DNA of 14,256 nucleotides from positions 1-14,256 of the forward strand of contig UPXS01000031.1 of the NCBI GenBank assembly GCA_900538355.1, written 5' to 3'. The notes under the pieces were generated by a model. It was not told where the DNA came from, ran no database searches, and worked only from the letters and a program-made list of their open reading frames with translations. Source of the stretch: an uncultured Veillonella sp. (GTDB lineage: Bacteria > Bacillota > Negativicutes > Veillonellales > Veillonellaceae). A program made the position numbers and the translations under genes. This document shows, in pieces, positions 7,245 to 12,448 of the stretch (position 1 is the stretch's first letter; each line of letters opens with the position of its first letter).

Positions 7245-7340
7245 GATAGTCTCCTTTTATTAACTACTAACTATAGCTCTAGAATAGTGCATTTAGCATC
7301 ATATGAGCATCTGTTCCTTTTGTTGAGTTCATTATAGCAC
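7198..7340. repeat. Left copy of an approximately 150-bp direct repeat
   Basis: This covers the 5' end and upstream region of the cysteine-protein gene. It matches 8737-8875 in the same orientation, including GCATCTAATAAAGCT (7198-7212 and 8737-8751) and TGAGCATCTGTTCCT (7304-7318 and 8845-8859). Weaker similarity continues leftward to about 7160. The two copies flank the two genes at 7565-8660. Confidence 0.8.
7331..7339 (-). promoter_or_regulatory. Extended -10 promoter of the cysteine-protein gene
   Basis: On the minus strand TGCTATAAT (7339-7331) is an extended -10. It implies a 5' UTR of about 80 nt, part of which is conserved in the decayed copy at 8785-8865. Confidence 0.5.
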
Positions 7341-7564
7341 CTACAATAATTTTGAATAGTAGAATGATTTACGATAGATACTATCAAATAGGATAGATTT
7401 GTGATGATTACTGTGAAAAATTTTTGATATAATTTAATAATAAAAGCTGAATACCAAAAATTGGCGCAATGTAGCTGTATTGAAAACATAGTTTTATTGA
7501 TTTTGTAAAAGCTAGAATCAGAGCGTTATAAACAAATTAGAATTTGTAAGTGAGGTGAGTTTCT
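7340..7564. other. AT-rich intergenic region before the repair-like gene
   Basis: No gene is seen. TGATATAAT (7425-7433) is an extended -10 that could drive the gene at 7565, giving a leader of about 125 nt. No clear -35, terminator or strong hairpin is visible. Confidence 0.4.
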
Positions 7565-8182
7565 TTGAAAGCGTATATTAGGAGTTTAGAAACAGAGTTT
7601 TCCTTGATAGAAAATGGCTTCAAAGAGGAAGAAAGACGAGCCTTGGCTGATTATAAATCTAATGATACTGAATATATCAAGGAGTTGGCATTTTTAGCCT
7701 ATAAATCTGATATCTATCAAGTAAGAATGTACGGTGTATTTCTTTTTGGATATTTATCAGATAAAAAAGATATTTTGGTATTTATGAGAGATGAAGTGTC
7801 TGAAGATGATAATTGGAGAGTTCAGGAAGTATTAGCAAAGGCATTTGATGAATTTTGCAGAAAGACCGGGTATGAAAAAGCTCTTCCAATTATTGATGAA
7901 TGGTTAGATAATCATAATCCAAATACGAGGAGAGCCGTTACAGAGGGATTAAGAATATGGACGAGTAGACCATATTTTAAAGATAATCCGAAGGAAGCTA
8001 TTAAGCGTATTGCTGCACTAAAAGAAGATACCAGCGAATATGTCAGAAAATCGGTAGGCAATGCTTTAAGGGATATTAGCAAAAAATTTCCTGAATTAAT
8101 TAAAGCTGAACTTAATAATTGGAAATTAGACAGCAAAGAAATAAATCAAGTGTACAAATTGGCGAGTAAATTTATTAGCTGA
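7565..8182 (+). CDS. HEAT-repeat DNA alkylation repair-like protein (AlkC/AlkD superfamily)
   Basis: This 205-residue all-helical protein resembles the AlkD-type DNA glycosylase-like proteins. Recognisable segments are DNWRVQEVLAKAFDEF (about 80-95), NPNTRRAVTEGLRIW (about 118-132) and DTSEYVRKSVGNALRDISKK (about 156-175), each a helical HEAT-like unit. True AlkD excises alkylated bases without base flipping, but some relatives lack the catalytic residues and I cannot confirm activity here. The start is a TTG at 7565, chosen because GAGGTGAG at 7552-7559 lies 5 nt upstream and no in-frame ATG fits. It is richer in AT than the fix and leu genes and sits in a repeat-flanked cassette, so it may be acquired. 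Confidence 0.75.
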   Translation: MKAYIRSLETEFSLIENGFKEEERRALADYKSNDTEYIKELAFLAYKSDIYQVRMYGVFLFGYLSDKKDILVFMRDEVSEDDNWRVQEVLAKAFDEFCRKTGYEKALPIIDEWLDNHNPNTRRAVTEGLRIWTSRPYFKDNPKEAIKRIAALKEDTSEYVRKSVGNALRDISKKFPELIKAELNNWKLDSKEINQVYKLASKFIS

Positions 8183-8231
8183 CAAATTCAAGTTTATCTG
8201 ATTAATGTAATTTTAAACTATGGAGGTAGTA

Positions 8232-8660
8232 ATGAATAAGATCACTTGCATATGCTTAGGCGTTAGAGACATGGAACAATCAATAAAGTTTTATAGAGAT
8301 GGTTTGGGATATAAGACTGACTGTAAAGAAAATAATCCGCCAGTAATATTTTTCGATACAGCAGGGACAAAATTTGAACTATTTCCTTTGGAACAATTAG
8401 CAAAAGATATTGATGAAAGCAATCCTCCAATGGGAGATGGATTTGCAGGAATTACATTAGCTTACAATGTTGAGCATAAAGAAGATGTTGATAGTGTCAT
8501 TGAATTAGTGCGAAATGCTGGGGGAAGAATTGTAAAAGAACCACAAGATATTTTTTGGGGTGGTTATCATGCATATTTTACTGATCCAGATGGATATTAC
8601 TGGGAAGTTGCATGGGGTCCAAACTTTAAGTTTGATGAAAAGGGATTATTGGAATTTTAG
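8232..8660 (+). CDS. VOC-superfamily protein (glyoxalase/bleomycin-resistance fold)
   Basis: These 142 residues form one two-module VOC domain: MNKITCICLGVRDMEQSIKF then Y at the start, FELFP (Glu49) at the end of module one, and GGYHAYFTDPDGYYWEVAW (His113, Glu125) closing module two. Glu and His at such positions are the usual metal ligands, though substrate and reaction differ across the family. The start is the ATG at 8232: GGAGG at 8222-8226 precedes it properly, whereas the ATG at 8220 overlaps that ribosome site. It follows the repair-like gene by 49 bp without a terminator, so the two are probably co-transcribed as a detoxification/repair pair. Confidence 0.85.
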   Translation: MNKITCICLGVRDMEQSIKFYRDGLGYKTDCKENNPPVIFFDTAGTKFELFPLEQLAKDIDESNPPMGDGFAGITLAYNVEHKEDVDSVIELVRNAGGRIVKEPQDIFWGGYHAYFTDPDGYYWEVAWGPNFKFDEKGLLEF

Positions 8661-8689
8661 TAGTTAGTCTTACTCAGGCTTGTCTTAGG

Positions 8690-8784
8690 TATCAGCTTGT
8701 GATTGAACAATTTTTTCTGTTGGATTACTTGTGTGTGCATCTAATAAAGCTTTGCACAAGTTATGTTAATTATGCGTACATCAT
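8690..8784 (-). pseudogene. Decayed 5' fragment of the cysteine-protein gene
   Basis: Read on the minus strand, this matches the start of the gene at 6897-7244, including its ribosome-site region (GGAGATTATAATG against GGAGACTATCATG). After the aligned ATG (8784-8782) there is a stop at 8772-8770 and another at 8763-8761; both are CAA codons in the intact gene. One extra base near 8752 shifts the frame. Similarity fades after roughly codon 31, so most of the gene is absent. Confidence 0.8.
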
Positions 8785-8875
8785 TATAATCTCCTTTATA
8801 TTTACTGACTATAGACTTAGAATCATGCTGTAACTAATATTATGTGAGCATCTGTTCCTCTAGTGATATAATTTA
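8737..8875. repeat. Right copy of the approximately 150-bp direct repeat
   Basis: Same orientation as 7198-7340. It contains the pseudogene fragment and its former upstream region. The promoter of the third DUF4367-like gene lies at its right edge. Confidence 0.78.
8864..8872 (+). promoter_or_regulatory. Extended -10 promoter of DUF4367-like paralogue 3
   Basis: TGATATAAT (8864-8872) is an extended -10 located 40 bp before the gene. No convincing -35 is seen. Confidence 0.5.
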
Positions 8876-8911
8876 TTTAATACATATAGTATGTTTTGAA
8901 GGGATTGTATT

Positions 8912-9553
8912 ATGAATAAAATTATATGTGCACTGACTACATTAGCTTTTATAGGTTCTATCAATGTCGCTTCCGCAGATGACTTGGTGCGCTTTCGTCT
9001 CAATGGTAATTCTATTTATGATCAGCCCTATGGCGACCGAAATGAGTTTCCTTGTCCAGATGGACTGGGTAGTTGCAGTATGATTGATGAGGATTATAGA
9101 AGCACTCGTAAAGGTCAATCGCTAGAGGTATTTGATACTGTATATGAGGCCAAGCAACATTTGAACTTTAATCCGCAGTTGCCAAGTGGGGTAGCAGGTC
9201 TCCGCCCTGTACATGTAACTATTGTGGATCATGATGTACTACAAGTCGTGTATGCCTATCATGAGCTTTTAAAAGGAAAATACTTTGACCGTGTAGATGA
9301 TATGCCAAAGTATATTAAGTATCGAGTATCGACTTTATCTGGTAATATCGCAGGTGACTATAAGGATTACGTGCCTCAGAAAATAGAGGTTGTAAATGGC
9401 ATGACCGTAACCTATCGAATGGTGGATAACTCCGTTTACTTAGCATCATGGGAACAAGAGGGGCAGAACCATGTATTCTTGTTTAATGAGCCAGTTTCTG
9501 TTAAACGGGCTAGAGAAATGATTAAGAGTGTGAATGTTGAAAAAATACTTTGA
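8912..9553 (+). CDS. Exported DUF4367-like protein, paralogue 3 (divergent)
   Basis: These 213 residues have a signal peptide (MNKIICALTTLAFIGSINVA, probable cleavage after ASA). The mature N-terminus is unlike the other two: acidic, with two cysteines near residues 48 and 55 (EFPCPDGLGSCSM) that could form a disulfide outside the membrane. The C-terminal domain keeps the family pattern: EAKQHLNFNPQLPSGVAG, VLQVVYAYHE, GNIAGDYKDY, ASWEQEGQNH and a last helix VKRAREMIKSV. AAGGG at 8899-8903 sets the start. It has its own promoter and terminator. Function is unknown. Confidence 0.8.
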   Translation: MNKIICALTTLAFIGSINVASADDLVRFRLNGNSIYDQPYGDRNEFPCPDGLGSCSMIDEDYRSTRKGQSLEVFDTVYEAKQHLNFNPQLPSGVAGLRPVHVTIVDHDVLQVVYAYHELLKGKYFDRVDDMPKYIKYRVSTLSGNIAGDYKDYVPQKIEVVNGMTVTYRMVDNSVYLASWEQEGQNHVFLFNEPVSVKRAREMIKSVNVEKIL

Positions 9554-9605
9554 GTGTAGTATATTCTAGATAGCCAATTGATAGTTGTGCAATTAACTAC
9601 AAAAT

Positions 9606-9635
9606 CCTTCGGAGCGGCAACTCCGAGGGGTTTTT
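9606..9635 (+). terminator. Rho-independent terminator of DUF4367-like paralogue 3
   Basis: CCTTCGGAG (9606-9614) pairs with CTCCGAGGG (9621-9629), one wobble, around a 6-nt loop, and is followed by a T-run at 9631-9635. Confidence 0.88.
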
Positions 9636-9665
9636 ATATTATATATGAAAATAAAGTTACTTATA

Positions 9666-9695
9666 GTGACAATATTTTACTTTTTATGGTAAAAT
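9666..9695 (+). promoter_or_regulatory. Promoter of the short plus-strand RNA
   Basis: GTGACA (9666-9671) and TAAAAT (9690-9695) are 18 bp apart, and TGG directly before the -10 makes it an extended -10. It does not lead to any gene; a terminator lies only about 30 bp downstream of the predicted start. Confidence 0.6.
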
Positions 9696-9709
9696 ACCAA
9701 TAGAGCAAA

Positions 9710-9726
9710 GTGTTGATTAAATGCAC
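9710..9726 (+). repeat. Direct repeat in the short RNA (antitoxin copy)
   Basis: GTGTTGATTAAATGCAC; it matches 9892-9909 except for one T in the run at its centre. It lies at the 5' end of the predicted short RNA. Confidence 0.85.
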
Positions 9727-9731
9727 TAAAG

Positions 9732-9772
9732 AAGCCCTTGCAAAGGATGGCGGTCCTAGCAAGGGCTTTTTT
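9732..9772 (+). terminator. Terminator shared by the short RNA and the convergent peptide transcript
   Basis: AAGCCCTTGC (9732-9741) pairs perfectly with GCAAGGGCTT (9759-9768); AGGA/TCCT can pair inside the loop. TTTTTT follows on the plus strand. On the minus strand the stem is followed by CTTCTTT, so termination there is plausible but weaker. Confidence 0.88.
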
Positions 9773-9797
9773 GTCAGATAGTGGTGACAAGCCAAGG

Positions 9798-9899
9798 TTA
9801 GTTACCAATGATCGATAGCAGCCAATCTAACCATTTGCAAATATAATAACTTATTATATTTACCATGATAGCTACAAGAATCGTTGAGAGCGTGTTGAT
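9798..9899 (-). CDS. Small hydrophobic toxin-like peptide frame
   Basis: The open frame has 33 codons and ends at TAA 9800-9798. It reads as one membrane helix with an aromatic/basic segment: STILVAIMVNIISYYICKWL, then DWLLSIIGN. Single-helix peptides of this size are typical of type I toxins, and the YYICKWLD part recalls small uncharacterised Firmicutes peptides I have seen, though I cannot cite a family. A strong ribosome site, GGAAAGGAGG (9918-9909), lies 9 nt before the first codon, but that codon is ATC. The first in-frame ATG is at 9866-9864 and would give 22 residues, far from the ribosome site. It is translated from a rare start, from the inner ATG, or is decayed. Confidence 0.45.
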   Translation of the reverse strand: MNTLSTILVAIMVNIISYYICKWLDWLLSIIGN

Positions 9900-9909
9900 T
9901 TAAATGCAC
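9892..9909 (+). repeat. Direct repeat over the toxin translation-initiation region
   Basis: GTGTTGATTTAAATGCAC on the plus strand. On the minus-strand transcript its complement begins within the Shine-Dalgarno region and covers the first codons of the hydrophobic frame, the expected target for antitoxin pairing. Confidence 0.85.
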
Positions 9910-9910
9910 C

Positions 9911-9947
9911 TCCTTTCCGTTACCTGATTTGGAAAGGAATTGGTAAC
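9911..9947 (-). promoter_or_regulatory. Ribosome-site-sequestering fold in the toxin transcript leader
   Basis: TCCTTTCC (complement of 9931-9938) can pair over 8 bp with GGAAAGGA (complement of 9911-9918), hiding the Shine-Dalgarno. GTTACC (complement of 9942-9947) and GGTAAC (complement of 9919-9924) form a second, interleaved 6-bp pairing. The order makes either a pseudoknot or two competing hairpins. Confidence 0.55.
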
Positions 9948-9953
9948 ACCTAT

Positions 9954-9961
9954 AGTATAGC
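9954..9961 (-). promoter_or_regulatory. Extended -10 promoter of the toxin-like transcript
   Basis: On the minus strand TATACT (9959-9954) is preceded by TGC, giving an extended -10. The start would be near 9947 and the RNA about 220 nt up to the shared terminator. No good -35 is seen. Confidence 0.5.
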
Positions 9962-10034
9962 AAAATACTCTTTACACAAATAGCGATATACATTTCTCTT
10001 TGGTGGGATTAATATTAAAAATTAGGGAGCCTAT

Positions 10035-10442
10035 ATGAACGCAGAAAAGTACAAAGTTTCAAAGTTGCCATATATAGAAAATGCTAGCAACAAGATAATG
10101 GAAAAGTACAAAATAAAAGCACAATATGAAACGGAACCGCCCCATGGGAATGCCATATATTCTATTTCTATAAAAGACAAAGTATTGCCGTTTTGGATAT
10201 ATGGTAGAGATGTTACTTTCATAGGTAGTAGCATGGTTATGGTGGAATCTGTAAAATATAAGACTTGGGACCCCATAGAAACCATGATTATTGATTTAGA
10301 GAATGAAGTATATGCTAGTTTAAAGGACTGGTATACAGATATTTTATTTATTAATAATCGAATAGAGTTCACTAATCAAGTTGTAAAAATGGAAAAATTA
10401 ATCTTGAATAGTTTTGATGAGTTAGAGTGGGTTAAATACTAA
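10035..10442 (+). CDS. Hypothetical protein of 135 residues
   Basis: I do not recognise this protein. It is soluble-looking, rich in Lys, Ile and Tyr, with no signal peptide, membrane segment or cysteine. Predicted strands (YSISIKDKVLPFWIYGRD, VTFIGSSMVMVESV) lie in the middle and a helix at the end (NQVVKMEKLILNSFDEL), the general look of small alpha/beta immunity-type proteins, but that is only an impression. AGGGAG at 10024-10029 sets the start. Its base composition is more AT-rich than the leu and fix genes, and it starts about 90 bp from the divergent toxin-like transcript, so it may be part of the same accessory patch. No terminator is seen after it before the leu promoter. Confidence 0.7.
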   Translation: MNAEKYKVSKLPYIENASNKIMEKYKIKAQYETEPPHGNAIYSISIKDKVLPFWIYGRDVTFIGSSMVMVESVKYKTWDPIETMIIDLENEVYASLKDWYTDILFINNRIEFTNQVVKMEKLILNSFDELEWVKY

Positions 10443-10479
10443 CGAGAATGTCTTATTAAACATATTCATTTTATTTTAA

Positions 10480-10509
10480 TTGACATAACTCTATAGAATA
10501 CAGTACAAT
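10480..10509 (+). promoter_or_regulatory. Consensus promoter of the leu T-box leader
   Basis: A perfect TTGACA (10480-10485) and TACAAT (10504-10509) are 18 bp apart. The start would be near 10516, just before stem I of the T-box. Confidence 0.8.
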
Positions 10510-10515
10510 ACCCTT

Positions 10516-10762
10516 ATATCTTAAATACGAGCTATGAATGGGTATAAAGGTTTACAAATCCTGCTTTCAGAGAGTTGCCGGTTGGTGCGAGGCAATAGAG
10601 GTTGTACACTGACACTCTCCCGTGAGCTTTGGTGGCGAATTCAGCAGTAGTCATCGACGGTGGTTCCGTTATACCCGCAACGAGTCCCAATTAGGGTGGT
10701 ACCGTGTTATGAATATAACGCCCCTTTGAGCAACGACAGTTGTTCTGAGGGGCTTTTTTTTA
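10516..10762 (+). promoter_or_regulatory. T-box riboswitch, leucine-type, controlling leuACD
   Basis: The T-box sequence AGGGTGGTACCGTG is at 10693-10706; its TGGT would pair with an uncharged tRNA ending ACCA. Stem I opens with GCT...GGG (10531-10533, 10540-10542) pairing CCC...AGC (10619-10621, 10625-10627) around a kink-turn-like AUGA/GUGA. The distal part is AGAGAGTTGCC-GGTTGGTG-CGAGGCAAT. The codon placed one base before the CCC strand is CTC (10615-10617), Leu, which fits leuA downstream; CTG (10609-10611) is the other leucine reading. The antiterminator (AGGG, GTTAT/ATAAC, CCCCT) and the terminator share 10720-10725. Confidence 0.9.
10720..10761 (+). terminator. T-box-controlled terminator
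   Basis: GCCCCT (10720-10725) pairs with AGGGGC (10748-10753), with an inner CAAC/GTTG, and eight T follow. The 5' arm is also needed by the antiterminator, so the two folds exclude each other. Confidence 0.9.
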
Positions 10763-10763
10763 T

Positions 10764-10908
10764 TGTAAAAGTCTAGTAAAATTACTGATTTGATGTATCT
10801 GTGTTGGCATTAGCCGAATAGTGTTGAAATTGGCGGTTTTACTAAACTTTCACAATTGATAGATATAATACAGCGTTATGTTTTATTAGTACAGAAAAGG
10901 TGAAGATT
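10764..10908. other. Spacer between T-box terminator and leuA
   Basis: It contains an inverted repeat TAGTAAAA (10774-10781) with TTTTACTA (10837-10844) and a lone TATAAT at 10864-10869 lacking a good -35. A second, T-box-independent promoter is possible but weakly supported. Confidence 0.3.
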
Positions 10909-12447
10909 ATGGATCAAAATCGCGTATATTTCTTCGATACAACCCTTCGTGATGGGGAACAAACACCAGGTGTATCTTTACAAACTCCTGAAAAAATTGA
11001 AATTGCGAAAGGCCTAGTACGTCTAGGCATCGACGTAATCGAGGCTGGCTTCCCAGCGGCATCCCCTGGGGATTTTGAAGCGGTACAAACGATTGCACGC
11101 GAAGTGAAAGGTGCAACAATTTGTGCGTTGGCTCGTGCCAATGAAAAGGACGTACAAAAAGCGATTGATGCGTTGAAAGATGCGGAACGTAGCCGTTTAC
11201 ATGTATTCATTGCTATTTCCGAACTTCATATGGAATATAAATTAAAAATGACTCGCCAAGAGGTATTGGATAAGGTTAAATCCGTATTGGCATATGCAAA
11301 AGGTAAGGTTGATGAAATCGAGTTCTCCGGTGAAGACGCAGCACGCTCTGATTTAGATTTCGCATGCCAAGTATTCGGTGTTGCCATTGCTGGTGGCGCT
11401 ACAATTATTAACGTACCAGATACAGTAGGTTATATGAACCCTAATGAGTTCGGTGATAAAATCCGCTATATTAAAGAACATACACCAGGCATTGAAAATG
11501 CAATTATCTCCGTTCACTGTCATGATGACTTAGGTCTTGCCAATGCGAATACGTTAGCCGCTATTAAAGCAGGTGCACGTCAAGTAGAAGGAACAATTAA
11601 TGGCTTAGGCGAACGGGCTGGTAACGTAGCGATTGAAGAAGTTGTAATGGCTCTTAAAACACGCCATGATTACTTCGGTGACCTTCAAGTGAACATTGAT
11701 ACAAAACAATTTACGAAAGTTTCTAAACTTGTGAGTCGTTTGACAGGTGTTGTAGTTCCTCCAAATAAACCAATCATTGGCTCTAATGCCTTTGCTCATG
11801 AGTCTGGTATTCACCAACATGGTATGATGAGCAATCCTGAAACCTATGAAATCATGACTCCTGAGTCCGTAGGGGCTGAAAAAACAGACCTCGTATTGGG
11901 CAAACACTCTGGTCGTCATGCCTTCGCTGATCATTTGGCAAAACTTGGTTTCCAATCTTTCACAGAAGAGAAAATCAACGACCTCTTCGCTAAATTTAAA
12001 GAATTGGCGGACCGTAAAAAACAAGTATACGACGATGACATCGTCGCTCTTGTAATCGATAATATGCACCATAAAAAAGCATTCGAGCTTGTGGCTCAAT
12101 ACTATAAATTAGGTGAAAAAGGTTATGCTTATGCTGACGTTCGCCTCATGACCCCAGAAGGTGAAAAAGCCGATGCTGCCGTAGGTGATGGTCCAGTAGA
12201 CGCATCCCTTAAAGCAGTTGAACGTGTGGTTGGCTTGCCAATTAGCTTAAAAGATTACCAAATCCGCGCCATCACAGCCGGTAAAGATGCCCTTGGGGAA
12301 GCAACCCTTAAGGTAGAATACAACGGTCGCTTGTACCATGGTCGTGGTATTAGCACCGATATCGTTAAATCAAGTGTGAATGCATACATTAATGCAGTTA
12401 ACTCAGTATTCCTAGCTATGGAGCTAGAACAACAGGAGGAAGAATAA
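10909..12447 (+). CDS. leuA: 2-isopropylmalate synthase
   Basis: The protein condenses acetyl-CoA with 2-oxoisovalerate, the first committed step to leucine. It has 512 residues, full length for forms with the C-terminal leucine-sensing domain. The HMGL-like TIM barrel shows DTTLRDGEQTPG (10-21), the metal ligands His203 and His205 in SVHCHDDLG, and NGLGERAGN. KHSGRHAF then leads to the linker and the regulatory domain (about 390-512, ending near GRGISTDIVKSSVNAYINAV). The start is the ATG at 10909, 5 nt after AAGGTGA; an in-frame GTG at 10900 overlaps that ribosome site. Expression should rise when uncharged leucine tRNA accumulates, through the T-box. Confidence 0.96.
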   Translation: MDQNRVYFFDTTLRDGEQTPGVSLQTPEKIEIAKGLVRLGIDVIEAGFPAASPGDFEAVQTIAREVKGATICALARANEKDVQKAIDALKDAERSRLHVFIAISELHMEYKLKMTRQEVLDKVKSVLAYAKGKVDEIEFSGEDAARSDLDFACQVFGVAIAGGATIINVPDTVGYMNPNEFGDKIRYIKEHTPGIENAIISVHCHDDLGLANANTLAAIKAGARQVEGTINGLGERAGNVAIEEVVMALKTRHDYFGDLQVNIDTKQFTKVSKLVSRLTGVVVPPNKPIIGSNAFAHESGIHQHGMMSNPETYEIMTPESVGAEKTDLVLGKHSGRHAFADHLAKLGFQSFTEEKINDLFAKFKELADRKKQVYDDDIVALVIDNMHHKKAFELVAQYYKLGEKGYAYADVRLMTPEGEKADAAVGDGPVDASLKAVERVVGLPISLKDYQIRAITAGKDALGEATLKVEYNGRLYHGRGISTDIVKSSVNAYINAVNSVFLAMELEQQEEE

Positions 12448-12448
12448 T

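Larger units (their letters stand above)
9702..9772 (+). ncRNA. Candidate antisense antitoxin RNA of about 70 nt
   Basis: An orphan promoter (9666-9695) and a strong terminator (9732-9772) bracket about 70 nt with no usable reading frame. Its 5' part carries GTGTTGATTAAATGCAC (9710-9726). The antisense of the convergent peptide transcript has the same sequence with one extra T (9892-9909). The short RNA could therefore pair with that transcript right after its Shine-Dalgarno, and also through the shared terminator stem. The size and layout parallel RNA II of the pAD1 par locus. Function is inferred and expression is not shown. Confidence 0.55.

Noticed and set aside
8220..8231. Upstream ATG as start of the VOC gene
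   Set aside because: It overlaps the GGAGG ribosome site that serves the ATG at 8232.
9710..9909. The two 17-18 nt repeats as a CRISPR or attachment-site pair
   Set aside because: Only two copies exist, with no regular spacing, no cas genes and no integrase. Their placement over a ribosome site and in a short RNA fits antisense pairing better.
9802..9993. A 63-codon minus-strand frame overlapping the toxin-like locus
   Set aside because: It runs through the predicted promoter and leader of the toxin-like RNA, lacks a ribosome site at its start, and its product is not hydrophobic. A GTG within it follows AGGAG with no spacing.
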